Source: Marmoricola sp.
GTDB lineage: Bacteria; Actinomycetota; Actinomycetes; Propionibacteriales; Nocardioidaceae
Length of the DNA stretch: 49,969 bases
Direction: 5' to 3'
Assembly: GCA_025965195.1 (NCBI GenBank)
Contig: JAOPXK010000128.1
Location: forward strand, 1-49,969
This document shows positions 31,195-39,848 of this stretch, piece by piece. The notes below the pieces were generated by a model, which was given only the letters and a program-made list of their open reading frames with translations, searched no databases and had not been told where the DNA came from. Position numbers and translations under genes: made by a program. Within the stretch, counting starts at the first letter, position 1, and each line of letters begins with the position of its first letter.

Positions 31195-32483
31195 GAGGCG
31201 GCTCCTTCCGGGTCGTGACTGGGCTCGACCGACCGAACTTCGAGATCGGGAAGAAAGTGGCCCATCCGGTCGCGCTTGGTCAACAGGTACGCCAGGTTGT
31301 GGTCGTTCGGCCGGGGCGTCAGGGGCACCGCCTCGGTGACGGGAATCCCGTAGTCCTCGAGGCTGTGGGTCTTGTCCGGGTTGTTGGTCAGCAACCTGAC
31401 CGAGACGATTCCGAGGTCCTTGAGAATCTGGGTTGCTGCCCCGTAGTGACGGGCGTCCGCGGGCAGCCCCAGGTCGAGGTTGGCATCGACGGTGTCGCGG
31501 CCGCCGTCCTGGAGCTGGTAGGCCTGCAGCTTCGCGAGCAGGCCGATGCCCCGGCCTTCGTGACCGCGCAGGTAGATCACCACTCCCCTGCCTTCGGCGG
31601 CGATCTTCTCCATCGCTTCCTTGAGCTGGGGACCGCAGTCGCAGCGAGAGGAACCGAAGACATCGCCGGTCAGGCACTCACTGTGCACCCGGGTCAGCAC
31701 CGGCTCGCCGGACCGCAGCGCAGCCGGATCGCCGTACACCAGCGCCACATGCTCGGAGTCGTCCACCGTGATCCGGTAGCCGAAGGCGGTGAAGTCACCG
31801 AGCTCGGTCGGCAGCCGGGTCTCGGCGACGCGCTGGACGTGGACCTCGTTGCGTCGGCGGTAGTGCACCATCTGCTCGATCGAGATCAGCTTCAGGTCGT
31901 GCTCGTCGGCGAAGTCACGCAGCTCCTGGCCGCGCTTCATGGTGCCGTCGTCGTTGACCACCTCGACGAGAACGCCGGCCGGGGTGAGCCCGGCCATCTT
32001 GGCCAGATCGACGGCCGCCTCGGTGTGCCCTCGACGCACAAGTACGCCGCCCTCGCGGTAGCGCAGCGGGAAGCAGTGGCCCGGGCGGGTCAGCTCCCAC
32101 GGCTCGGTCGCCGAGTCGGCCAGCACCCGGGCGGTGTGCGCCCGGTCCCGGGCTGAGATGCCGGTGGTGACGCCGTCACGGGCGTCGACCGAGATCGTGT
32201 ACGCCGTGCGCAGCTTGTCCTTGTTGTGCGGCGTCATCAGCGGGATCTCGAGCCGATCGAGCATCTCTGCCGGCATCGGTACGCAGATCACGCCGCTGGA
32301 GTAGCGGATCGTGAACGCCATCAGCTCGGGCGTCGCCTTGCTCGCCGCGAAGATGATGTCGCCCTCGTTCTCGCGGTCCTCGTCATCGACGACCACGACT
32401 GCCTTGCCTGCCGCGATATCGGCAATCGCGTCCTCGACCGTGTCGAGCCGGATTGTGCGACCTGGACTCTGTTCCGTCTTCAT
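31191..32483 (-). CDS. ribBA: bifunctional 3,4-dihydroxybutanone-4-phosphate synthase / GTP cyclohydrolase II
   Basis: A 430-residue fusion supplying both riboflavin precursors. N-terminal RibB (to about 215): [14 protein letters not shown] with the acidic metal loop, then [25 protein letters not shown]-terminal Rib[18 protein letters not shown] with the three zinc Cys, RGHEGRGIG, and [19 protein letters not shown]. The ATG overlaps the ribE stop. The last dozen codons ([10 protein letters not shown] region) coincide with a copy of the GGTC...GACC spacer repeat. Confidence 0.96.
   Translation of the reverse strand: MKTEQSPGRTIRLDTVEDAIADIAAGKAVVVVDDEDRENEGDIIFAASKATPELMAFTIRYSSGVICVPMPAEMLDRLEIPLMTPHNKDKLRTAYTISVDARDGVTTGISARDRAHTARVLADSATEPWELTRPGHCFPLRYREGGVLVRRGHTEAAVDLAKMAGLTPAGVLVEVVNDDGTMKRGQELRDFADEHDLKLISIEQMVHYRRRNEVHVQRVAETRLPTELGDFTAFGYRITVDDSEHVALVYGDPAALRSGEPVLTRVHSECLTGDVFGSSRCDCGPQLKEAMEKIAAEGRGVVIYLRGHEGRGIGLLAKLQAYQLQDGGRDTVDANLDLGLPADARHYGAATQILKDLGIVSVRLLTNNPDKTHSLEDYGIPVTEAVPLTPRPNDHNLAYLLTKRDRMGHFLPDLEVRSVEPSHDPEGAAS
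31211..31235. repeat. short palindromic repeat within the 3' end of ribBA
   Basis: GGTCGTGACTGGGCTCGACC followed by GACCG. Matches the spacer copies at 21302 and 21572 at most positions, but lies in the coding end of ribBA, just before the overlap with ribH. Confidence 0.5.
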
Positions 32484-33070
32484 CGGTTTGCCACCATCTT
32501 CTCGACGTACTTCGCGATCACGTCCACCTCGAGGTTGACGATGTCGCCGGGTTTCTTGAAGCCCAGCGTGGTGCGGGCCAGGGTTTCGGGGATCAGGGAC
32601 ACCGTGAACGACTCGGCACCGAGCTCCGCCACCGTGAGGCTGATGCCATCGACGGTGATCGAGCCCTTGTCGACCACGTAGCGGTTCAGCTCGACCGGCA
32701 GCGAGATCTCGACGAGCTCCCAGTGCTCACTCGGCGTACGGCGAAGAATCTCGCCGGTCCCGTCGACGTGGCCCTGCACGATGTGACCGCCCAGACGCGT
32801 CGCCGGCGTGACCGCCCGCTCGAGGTTGACCGGCGAACCGACTCGCAGGGCGCCGAGTGCCGTCATCGCCAGCGTCTGGTGCATGACGTCGGCGGTGAAG
32901 GCGCCACCCTTCGAGCGCACGACGGTGAGGCAGACCCCGTTGACCGAGATCGAGTCGCCTGCTGAGGCGTCGCGGGTCACCAGGCGACCCTCCACGGACA
33001 GCCGGACGGCCTCGTGGAGCGGTTCGATGGCGGTGACCCGTCCGAGCTCTTCGACAATGCCCGTGAACAT
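32480..33070 (-). CDS. ribE: riboflavin synthase, alpha chain
   Basis: Dismutates two lumazines to riboflavin. A 196-residue protein made of two lumazine-binding repeats, the first starting [12 protein letters not shown] with NGVCLTV and the second starting around [11 protein letters not shown] with [11 protein letters not shown]. The ATG at 33070 shares its A with the ribD stop (TGATG). Confidence 0.96.
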   Translation of the reverse strand: MFTGIVEELGRVTAIEPLHEAVRLSVEGRLVTRDASAGDSISVNGVCLTVVRSKGGAFTADVMHQTLAMTALGALRVGSPVNLERAVTPATRLGGHIVQGHVDGTGEILRRTPSEHWELVEISLPVELNRYVVDKGSITVDGISLTVAELGAESFTVSLIPETLARTTLGFKKPGDIVNLEVDVIAKYVEKMVANR

Positions 33071-34113
33071 CAGTGGTTCCTTTCGGGATGCATGGTGATC
33101 CGCACGTTCGCGTCCGCGCCCGTGCCGATCGTGGTGACGTCGTTGATGATCAGGTGGCGTGCCCCGGCCATCGTTCCGATTCCGAGGTCGGCGACCGCGC
33201 TGGTGCCGGCGCCGAGCAGCATCGGTGCGACGTACACGACGACCTCGTCGACGAGGTCTGCGTTCAGGAACGCGGCGGCCAGCGTCGGGCCGCCCTCGAG
33301 GAAGACATGCTGCCGGTCCCGGAGGTAGAGCTCGCCGAGCGCAGCCCGTGGATCGTGTGTCTCGAGGCGGATCGTCTCGGCGCACGTGTTGAAGATCCGG
33401 CGGTCGGAGTCGAGCCTGCGGACACCCATCACGGCACGCAGCGGCTGGTGCGGCAGCGGCTCGTCGTACTCATCGCGGACGGTCAGCTCGGGGTTGTCCA
33501 CCTCGACGGTGTTCGTGCCGACCAGCATCACGTCGCAGAGGCCGCGGAGCCGATGGGTGTCGACCCGGGCTGCCTTCGAGCTGACCCAGCGGCTGGTGCC
33601 GTCGGCGGCGGCGCTGCGTCCGTCAAGTGTGGTGGCGAACTTCCAGGTCACGAACGGCCGACGCGCCTCCATCGCGAAGGTCCAGGCCCGGTTGAGGATG
33701 CGCGCCTCGTGCTCGAACAGGCCGAAAGCGACGTCGACTCCCGCGGCGTGCAGGGCGGCGGCACCTCCCGCCGCGACCGGGTTCGGATCCGGCTGCGCGA
33801 AGACCACCCGGACGACTCCGGCGGCGATCAGGGCCTGCGCGCACGGACCGGTGCGACCGGTGTGGTTGCACGGCTCCAGGGTCACCACGGCAGTCGTGCC
33901 TCGAGCCGCCTCGCCTGCCTCCGTCAGCGCGGCCGCCTCGGCGTGGGGGCTGCCTGCTCCGCGGTGGTAGCCCTCGGCCACCTCGGAGCCGTCAGGCGCC
34001 AGTAGCACGCAGCCGACGCGCGGGTTGGGTCCAAGGGGCACGCAAGGGGTGCGCGCAAGCTCGAGGGCGCGACGCATCGCGCGCTGCTCTGCGGCAGAGA
34101 AATCGGTGGCCAC
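33070..34113 (-). CDS. ribD: bifunctional riboflavin deaminase/reductase
   Basis: A 347-residue fusion of pyrimidine deaminase and 5-amino-6-ribosylaminouracil reductase. Deaminase zinc site: SPHAEAAAL and TLEPCNHTGRTGPC. Reductase part from about 160: RRPFVTWKFATTLDGRSAA, LVGTNTVEVDNPELTVR, LEGGPTLAAAF. I take the GTG at 34113 (MATDFSAAEQRAM). The in-frame ATG at 34209 lies inside the FMN riboswitch closing stem and cannot be the functional start. Confidence 0.93.
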   Translation of the reverse strand: MATDFSAAEQRAMRRALELARTPCVPLGPNPRVGCVLLAPDGSEVAEGYHRGAGSPHAEAAALTEAGEAARGTTAVVTLEPCNHTGRTGPCAQALIAAGVVRVVFAQPDPNPVAAGGAAALHAAGVDVAFGLFEHEARILNRAWTFAMEARRPFVTWKFATTLDGRSAAADGTSRWVSSKAARVDTHRLRGLCDVMLVGTNTVEVDNPELTVRDEYDEPLPHQPLRAVMGVRRLDSDRRIFNTCAETIRLETHDPRAALGELYLRDRQHVFLEGGPTLAAAFLNADLVDEVVVYVAPMLLGAGTSAVADLGIGTMAGARHLIINDVTTIGTGADANVRITMHPERNH

Positions 34114-34193
34114 CTGGCTACCCCTGTCCGGTCGGCTCACGGCAAAGGGGTCTGCGAGGGCGTACGCCGGACGGGCAGGTCCGACGACGACCT

Positions 34194-34320
34194 GCGTGCT
34201 GCTTTCCATCCGGACTTTAACCGTCGGTCCAGGAGTTTCACCTGGTCAACCGATCACTGGCTGCGATCGGGTCGCGGACTTTAACCGCCGGCTCGGAATT
34301 GCACCGACCCCAGAGCACGC
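34194..34320 (-). ncRNA. FMN riboswitch (RFN element)
   Basis: The minus strand reads GGGTCGGTGCAATTCCGAGC, CGGCGGTTAAAGTCCGCGA, then CAGGTGAAACTCCTG and CGACGGTTAAAGTCCGGATG, the hallmark RFN segments. The closing P1 helix pairs GCGTGCT (34320-34314) with AGCACGC (34200-34194) over 7 perfect bp. Directly downstream, GCAGGTC...GACCTGC (34195-34175) forms a competing hairpin overlapping P1 by 2 nt, the likely expression platform before the ribD GTG. Confidence 0.95.
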
Positions 34321-34434
34321 GAGTTGTTCACTCGTCAGGGCAAGCCTGCCACATCCGGCAACCGGATCCACTGTGAGTCCACTCACGCACACGACTTTGC
34401 GGTGAAACCTCTCCACCCCTCCTCGCAGATCTCG

Positions 34435-34446
34435 TACCGTTGGGAC
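34435..34446 (+). promoter_or_regulatory. leaderless-type -10 for the thioredoxin gene
   Basis: TACCGT (34435-34440) followed by 6 nt and the ATG at 34447; no ribosome-binding site. Confidence 0.45.
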
Positions 34447-34815
34447 ATGGCGACGATCGAGCTGACCGGCGAGACCTTCGAGTCCACCATCTCGGAGAGC
34501 GGCATCCTGCTGGTGGACTTCTGGGCGTCCTGGTGCATGCCGTGCATGCAGTTCGCACCCACGTACGAGGCGGCGTCGGAGACCCATTCCGACATCACCT
34601 TCGGCTCGGTGAACACCGAGGAGGAGCAGGCGCTCTCCAGCGCCGCCCAGGTGTCCTCGATCCCGACGCTGATGGTGTTCCGTGACGGGATCCTGGTTTT
34701 CCGGCAGGCCGGGTCGCTGCCTCCCAAGGCGCTGGACGACCTGATCACGCAGGTCAGGAACCTCGACATGGACGACGTACGACGTCAGGTAGCCGAGGCC
34801 GATCAGCAGGCCTGA
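34447..34815 (+). CDS. thioredoxin, WCMPC active site
   Basis: A 123-residue thioredoxin-fold disulfide oxidoreductase. Active site WASWCMPC (Cys30, Cys33) with Met in place of the usual Gly, and the cis-Pro loop SSIPTLMVF. No signal peptide, so cytosolic. I chose the ATG at 34447 (MATIELTGETFEST); the 41 residues in frame upstream lie in the divergent promoter region. Transcribed away from the riboflavin operon. Confidence 0.9.
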   Translation: MATIELTGETFESTISESGILLVDFWASWCMPCMQFAPTYEAASETHSDITFGSVNTEEEQALSSAAQVSSIPTLMVFRDGILVFRQAGSLPPKALDDLITQVRNLDMDDVRRQVAEADQQA

Positions 34816-34921
34816 ACGACCGGGCCAGCCGAGATCCAACCCACCTGGTGATGGCTCTGCGAGCAAGCCTGTCGGCTGAAGGTTGCGTCTATCCTTCCCA
34901 GATCAACACCCAGGAGGCGTC

Positions 34922-36322
34922 ATGACCACCACATCCGCTGCTCCGCAGGTCCCGACTGCGGAGCCCATCGAGTCGGTGGTCACCCGGTTGCGCGCCACCT
35001 TCGCGTCCGGTCGGACTCGTCCGATCGCGTGGCGCAAGGCGCAGCTCAGCGGGCTGGAGCGGATGCTCGCGGAGCGCGAGGGCGACTTCGTCGCTGCGCT
35101 CTCGGCCGACCTCGGTCGACGCGCGGTCGACAGCTGGCTCGCCGACGTCGCGCCGGTCACGGCCGAGTCGGCGTACGCCCGCAAGCACCTGACCCGCTGG
35201 AACCGTCGCAAACGCGTCTCGGTGCCGCTGGCAGCAATGCCCGGGCGGGCCTGGTACGAGTACGAGCCGCTCGGCGTCGTGCTGGTCATCGGTCCGTGGA
35301 ACTATCCCGTCCAGCTCACGCTCGCGCCCCTGGTCGGCGCGCTGTCAGCGGGGAACTGCGCGATCCTCAAACCCTCCGAGCACACCCCGACCGTCTCGGC
35401 GCTGCTCGCCGAGCTGCTCCCCCAGTACCTCGACCCGGATGCCGTTGCCGTCGTCGAAGGGGAAGCCGCCGTCACTCAGGAACTGATCGACCAGGCCCTG
35501 GACCATGTCTTCTTCACCGGTGGCCCCGAGATCGGCAAGGCGGTGATGGGTGCCGCAGCGAGGCACCTCACCCCAGTCACCCTCGAGCTGGGTGGCAAGA
35601 GCCCGGTGATCATCAACGACGACGCAGTCATCCGCGTGGCCGCCCGGCGGATCGCCTTCTCGAAGCTGATCAACTCCGGACAGACCTGCGTCGCGCCCGA
35701 CTACCTGCTGGTGCATCGGAGCATCCGCGACGAGTTCCTCACCGAGCTCGAGAAGGCGATTGACGAGCTGTCCAAGGGATCCGACCCGATGCTGCCGATC
35801 GTCAGCAGCCGCCAGACGGCGCGGATCGCGGGCCTGCTCGACGGCGCCGGCGGCAACGTGGTTCGCAAGGGAGCCTTCGACATCGAGCGGCACACAGCCG
35901 AGATCACCATCGTCGTCGACCCGGATCCGAAGTCGAACCTGATGAGCCAGGAGATCTTCGGACCGGTGCTGCCGGTCATCACCGTCGACAGCCTCGACGA
36001 GGCGATCGCGAAGGTCAACGAGGGCCCGAAGCCGCTGGCCGTGTACCTGTTCAGCGGGAGCCGCAAGGCCGAGCGCCGGGTCCTCGACGAGATCAGCAAC
36101 GGCGGCACCGTGATCAACCACCTGATGTTCCAGGTGCTCGTCACGCCCCTTCCGTTCGGCGGTGTCGGCAACAGCGGCATGGGGACCTATCACGGCCGGT
36201 GGGGCTTCGAGACGTTCAGCCACCGCAAGTCGGTGGTGCGCAAGCCAGCCCGGCCGGACCCGTCGTTCGTGTATCCGCCGTACACCCCGTTCAAGGAAAA
36301 GCTGATGCGGCGGGTCTTCTGA
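34922..36322 (+). CDS. aldehyde dehydrogenase, class 3-like
   Basis: A 466-residue NAD(P)-dependent dehydrogenase. It has VLVIGPWNYPVQL (121-133), coenzyme Lys150 in ILKPSEH, FTGGPEIGKAV, catalytic Glu222 in LELGGKSP and Cys256 in GQTCVAPDY, and a C-terminal FPFGG-type NSGMGTYHGRWGFETFSHRKSV. That C-terminus and the short length fit the fatty/coniferyl aldehyde (class 3) branch. AGGAGG sits 5 nt before the ATG. Substrate not determined. Confidence 0.9.
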   Translation: MTTTSAAPQVPTAEPIESVVTRLRATFASGRTRPIAWRKAQLSGLERMLAEREGDFVAALSADLGRRAVDSWLADVAPVTAESAYARKHLTRWNRRKRVSVPLAAMPGRAWYEYEPLGVVLVIGPWNYPVQLTLAPLVGALSAGNCAILKPSEHTPTVSALLAELLPQYLDPDAVAVVEGEAAVTQELIDQALDHVFFTGGPEIGKAVMGAAARHLTPVTLELGGKSPVIINDDAVIRVAARRIAFSKLINSGQTCVAPDYLLVHRSIRDEFLTELEKAIDELSKGSDPMLPIVSSRQTARIAGLLDGAGGNVVRKGAFDIERHTAEITIVVDPDPKSNLMSQEIFGPVLPVITVDSLDEAIAKVNEGPKPLAVYLFSGSRKAERRVLDEISNGGTVINHLMFQVLVTPLPFGGVGNSGMGTYHGRWGFETFSHRKSVVRKPARPDPSFVYPPYTPFKEKLMRRVF

Positions 36323-36332
36323 CCCCGGGCAG

Positions 36333-36992
36333 CTAGCTCGCGGCTTCGGCCTTCGCCCTGAGCTCGCGGATCATCGCGTCCGGGTCGTCGGCGGAGTAGA
36401 CGGCTGAGCCGGCGACGAACACGTCGGCGCCGGCGTCGGCACAGCGCTCGATCGTCTCGAGCGAGACACCGCCGTCGACCTGCAGCCACATCTCGAGCCC
36501 ATGCTTGGCGATCAGCTCACGCGTTCGCCGGATCTTCGGAAGGCACAGGTCGAGGAACTTCTGCCCGCCGAACCCCGGCTCGACGGTCATCACCAGCAGC
36601 ATGTCGAGCTCGGGCAGCAGATCCTCGTAGGGGTCAATCGGGGTGGCTGGCTTGAGCGCCATCGAGGCGCGCGCCCCCTTGGCCCTGATCTCGCGGGCCA
36701 GCCGCACCGGAGCCCGCACGGCCTCGATGTGGAACGTCACGCTCGCTGCGCCCGCTTCGACGTACGCCGGCGCCCAGCGGTCGGCGTCCTCGATCATCAG
36801 GTGCGCGTCGAGCGGCAGGTCGGTCGCCTTCGACAGCGACTCGAAGACCGGTACGCCGAGCGTCAGGTTCGGCACGAAGTGGTTGTCCATCACGTCGACG
36901 TGCACCATGTCGGCACTCGGGATCCGCGCGACCTCGTCAGCAAGGCGGGCGAGGTCGGCGTTGAGGATGCTCGGTGTGATCTGGATTCCCAT
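36333..36992 (-). CDS. rpe: ribulose-phosphate 3-epimerase
   Basis: Pentose-phosphate pathway: ribulose-5-P to xylulose-5-P. A 219-residue TIM barrel with [31 protein letters not shown] (metal His/Asp), [19 protein letters not shown] and [19 protein letters not shown]. Convergent with the aldehyde dehydrogenase gene. A TAGGAT box 10 nt before the ATG suggests a leader of only a few nt. Confidence 0.95.
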   Translation of the reverse strand: MGIQITPSILNADLARLADEVARIPSADMVHVDVMDNHFVPNLTLGVPVFESLSKATDLPLDAHLMIEDADRWAPAYVEAGAASVTFHIEAVRAPVRLAREIRAKGARASMALKPATPIDPYEDLLPELDMLLVMTVEPGFGGQKFLDLCLPKIRRTRELIAKHGLEMWLQVDGGVSLETIERCADAGADVFVAGSAVYSADDPDAMIRELRAKAEAAS

Positions 36993-37087
36993 GGCGCGCC
37001 CGATCCTAGTGGTTCGCCCGAGCCGACCGGCCGGGTCGCCGCCCGCTGGCTACGCTGACAGCCCGCATCGTGCAGAAAGGCAACGGC

Positions 37088-37414
37088 GTGCCCGAGAGCC
37101 CCGAGGAACGGTTCGCGATCCTGGTCGACGAGCTCGTCGGTGAGCCGGGGGTCACGCCACCGGGAGCGTCCCGCGGCTTCGGTTCGCACGCCCTGAGGGT
37201 CGAGGGCAGGATCTTTGCGATGCTGGTCCGTGGGGAGCTGGTGATGAAGCTTCCGGCCGTCCGGGTGGACGCCATCGTCGAGGGCGGGGACGGCACCCGC
37301 TTCGACGCCAACAAGGGCACCCCGATGAAGGAGTGGCTCGCTCTCGACGGCGATTCCTCGCTGCCGTGGGCTGACCTGGCCCGCGAGGCGCTGGCGTTCG
37401 TCGGCCGGCGCTGA
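37088..37414 (+). CDS. TfoX/Sxy-like small protein
   Basis: A 108-residue protein. HALRVEGRIFAMLVRGELVMKLPAVRVDAIV followed by RFDANKGTPMKEWLAL resembles the TfoX N-terminal domain as found in many stand-alone actinobacterial proteins. The GTG at 37088 has AAAGG 7 nt upstream; TACGCT at 37051-37056 is a plausible -10. Competence-related function should not be assumed. Confidence 0.65.
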   Translation: MPESPEERFAILVDELVGEPGVTPPGASRGFGSHALRVEGRIFAMLVRGELVMKLPAVRVDAIVEGGDGTRFDANKGTPMKEWLALDGDSSLPWADLAREALAFVGRR

Positions 37415-37420
37415 GTCCGG

Positions 37421-37786
37421 TCAGTCGAGCAGGCTCTCGTCGTACGCCGCCGTCAGGTCGCCGACGACGCCTCCGGTGTTCACCACACCGGCCGGCTCGA
37501 TCAGCATCACGCTCACGTCTCCCTCGGTGATCGGACAGTGCTCGACACCACGGGGCACGACATAGAGCTGGCCTGGCCCGAGAGTGACATCGCCGTCGCG
37601 CAGCTGGATGGTGAGGGATCCCTCGATCACGAGGAACAGCTCGTCGGTGTCCTCATGGGTGTGCCAGACGAACTCACCCTTGAGCTTGGCGAGCTTGATC
37701 TCGTAGTCGTTGAGCCGGGCGACGACCTTGGGAGACCAGTGCTCCGAGAACAGCGACAGCTTCTGGCGAATGTCGATGGCAGGCAT
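37421..37786 (-). CDS. single-domain cupin protein
   Basis: A 121-residue cupin. Motif 1 is FVWHTHEDTDELFLVIEG with the metal-type His-His-Glu set, and motif 2 is GQLYVVPRGVEHCPI with the fourth ligand His. These are intact, so a metal-binding role is likely; reaction unknown. Stop is 6 bp from that of the convergent TfoX-like gene. Confidence 0.8.
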   Translation of the reverse strand: MPAIDIRQKLSLFSEHWSPKVVARLNDYEIKLAKLKGEFVWHTHEDTDELFLVIEGSLTIQLRDGDVTLGPGQLYVVPRGVEHCPITEGDVSVMLIEPAGVVNTGGVVGDLTAAYDESLLD

Positions 37787-37798
37787 GCACCCACGCTA
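37787..37798 (-). promoter_or_regulatory. leaderless-type -10 for the cupin gene
   Basis: TAGCGT (37793-37798) followed by 6 nt and the ATG. Confidence 0.45.
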
Positions 37799-38040
37799 CG
37801 GCCTGAGCTCGGGTGCCCGGCTCACGTCGCGGTGTTATGTCTGCGACGTCGGTAGCTGACCTCGCCGGCGGGCAGATCCAGTGCCGTCCCGAGGGCTGAT
37901 GCTCTGCCCAACACGCACAAAGGTGGACCGATCATCGGGCGCGCACGGGAGCTCCCGCCTGATCCGGACCCCCGAGCCCGACTTCGGTCCGTTGTTGTGC
38001 GGGCCCGTCCGGCGTACCCCGTCCGAGTGACTGCGCCCGC
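37799..38040. other. spacer between rsmB and cupin genes
   Basis: I see no credible gene here. The only structure noted is a 12-bp palindrome CGGGAGCTCCCG at 37946-37957, which might help end the rsmB transcript. Confidence 0.4.
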
Positions 38041-39441
38041 TCAGATCTTGCGAAGGAGCGCGAAGAACATCGCGTCGGTGCCGTGCCGGTGCGGCCAGAG
38101 CTGAACGGCGCCGGGCAGCGCTGCACTGGCCGCGTTCGTCACCCAGGGCAGCAGTGGCTCCGCCGCCTCGAGTCGTACGTCGGACCGGCCGGCCAGCACG
38201 CCGCCGACAACACCGGCTGTCTCGGAGACAACCGGTGAACACGTCGCGTAGCCCACCACCCCACCCACGCGCACCGAGTCGAGGGCAGCGTCGAGCAAGG
38301 CGCGCTGCAGCGGCAACAACGACTCGATGTCCGCAGGGACCCGCCGCCAGCGCGACTCCGGGCGCCGGCGAAGGGCACCGAGGCCACTGCACGGAGCATC
38401 GACCAGCACCCGGTCGAAGCTGCCGGCCGGCCAGGCGGGACGCGTGCCGTCGGCAACGATGACACCGGCGATCCCGGCGACGGCGGCCCGGACACCGGAC
38501 TGCACGAGCGCCGCTCGATGTGGCTGGAGCTCGGCGGCCAGCACCCGCGCTCCGGACTCGGCAGCGAGCGCGGCCAGCAGCGCCGCCTTGCCGCCAGGCC
38601 CTGCACAGAGGTCGAGCCAGCGGTCGTCCCGGCCTGCCACGGGTGCCCGGGCCAAGGCGATCGCGACCAGCTGGGAGCCGGCGTCCTGGACGCCCGCCCG
38701 GCCGTCGCGTACTGCCTTGATGGCGCCCGGGTCTCCCCCGGCGAGCTCGACGGCGTACGGACTGATCGGGAGCGGTGTGCCCTCGAGGGACTCCACGGCG
38801 CACAGGCCCGGCCGCGCCACCAGCGTCACCTTCGGGGGTTCGTTGTCGGCCGCGAGAAGAGCGTCCAGCTCGCCGGTCGAGCCGAGCGCCTCGGTCAATG
38901 CCGAGACGATCCAGCGCGGGTGTGCCTGCGCGATCGAGGCGAAGCCAACCGGATCGGTCACCGGGTCCGGAGCGACCCGGCGTACCCAGCCGGCCAGGTC
39001 CTGCTCCGAGATCCGGCGCATCACCGCGTTGCTGAAGCCCGCCGGTCCGTGGCCGACCTTCGCGCGGACCAGGTCGACCGTGCTGGTGACCGCCGCATGC
39101 GGAGCGACCCGGGTGGAGAGCACCTGATGGGCGCCCAGCCGGAGGGCGTCGAGAACAGCCGCGTCGATCTTCGCGAGCGGGCGGCCCGCGGCCACCGCGA
39201 TGATGGCGTCGTAGGTGCCCTGCCTGCGCAGCGTGCCCGAGGTGAGCTCGGTCGCGAACGCAGCGTCACGGCCGGTGATGTTGCGCTCCCGAAGCAGGCC
39301 CGGGAGCACCAGGTTGGCGTAGGAGTCCTTCGCACGGACGGCGGTGAGCACGTCGTACGCCGCGATCCGGGCCGGATCGAGCGCCACGCGCGCACGAGGT
39401 GGTTGCCCGCCCGAAGCGCGCTTGTTGCGGTTGTCGGTCAT
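38041..39441 (-). CDS. rsmB: 16S rRNA m5C967 methyltransferase-like (RsmB/Sun)
   Basis: A 466-residue SAM-dependent rRNA cytosine-C5 methyltransferase. NusB-like N-terminal domain (about 20-165), then the Rossmann domain with LDLCAGPGGKAALLAAL, VLVDAPCSGLGALRRRPESRW (Cys of motif IV) and YATCSPVVSET (nucleophilic Cys of motif VI). The ATG at 39441 overlaps the stop of the upstream gene as ATGA. Final gene of def-fmt-yjbR-rsmB. Confidence 0.93.
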   Translation of the reverse strand: MTDNRNKRASGGQPPRARVALDPARIAAYDVLTAVRAKDSYANLVLPGLLRERNITGRDAAFATELTSGTLRRQGTYDAIIAVAAGRPLAKIDAAVLDALRLGAHQVLSTRVAPHAAVTSTVDLVRAKVGHGPAGFSNAVMRRISEQDLAGWVRRVAPDPVTDPVGFASIAQAHPRWIVSALTEALGSTGELDALLAADNEPPKVTLVARPGLCAVESLEGTPLPISPYAVELAGGDPGAIKAVRDGRAGVQDAGSQLVAIALARAPVAGRDDRWLDLCAGPGGKAALLAALAAESGARVLAAELQPHRAALVQSGVRAAVAGIAGVIVADGTRPAWPAGSFDRVLVDAPCSGLGALRRRPESRWRRVPADIESLLPLQRALLDAALDSVRVGGVVGYATCSPVVSETAGVVGGVLAGRSDVRLEAAEPLLPWVTNAASAALPGAVQLWPHRHGTDAMFFALLRKI

Positions 39442-39848
39442 TCGCTGAGGTACTGCTTCACGAGCGCCTTGGGAGCCTTCGACGCCCACGCGTCGGTGAT
39501 CACCTCGACGAGCTCCTCGCGGCTGATCTCACCGAGTCGCGACTGCTGGATCAGCACGGCGTTGAAGCCGTTGAAGTGCGGGATCGTGAAGAACGGCGAC
39601 TGGTCATCGACGAGCGCCTGCTTGTCGGCGGCGTTTGCGACCATGATCACCAGCAGATCGTCGTACATCTCACCCGTGTCGGGATTGATCGCGGTCCTGC
39701 CCGGCGCGCGGTAGAGCAGGAAGCCCTTGCCCTTCGGCCCCCTGGGCACCTTCCACGTCGGCCGGTCTCCCCAGGAGATGCCGAACTCCGTCTCGGGCAA
39801 CGAGCCGGCGATCGCGTCGACGTCCTTGGGACTTGCGGAGCCGGTCAT
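39438..39848 (-). CDS. MmcQ/YjbR-family protein
   Basis: A 136-residue protein of the YjbR fold: AIAGSLPETEFGISWGDRPTWKV, GRTAINPDTGEMYDDLLVIMVA, FFTIPHFNGFNAVLIQ and EELVEVITDAWASKAPKALV, matching the family's ending. Often labelled DNA-binding from its fold, without clear function. Coupled to fmt by TGATG and to rsmB by ATGA. Confidence 0.8.
   Translation of the reverse strand: MTGSASPKDVDAIAGSLPETEFGISWGDRPTWKVPRGPKGKGFLLYRAPGRTAINPDTGEMYDDLLVIMVANAADKQALVDDQSPFFTIPHFNGFNAVLIQQSRLGEISREELVEVITDAWASKAPKALVKQYLSE

Noticed and set aside
34114-34209. ATG at 34209 as ribD start
   Set aside because: It falls within the 3' end of the FMN aptamer and its P1 helix; the GTG at 34113 gives the normal RibD N-terminus.
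37835-38803. 322-codon minus-strand frame over the rsmB 3' end
   Set aside because: Overlaps rsmB in another frame with Arg/Gly-rich sequence and no domain; rsmB itself is clearly the gene.
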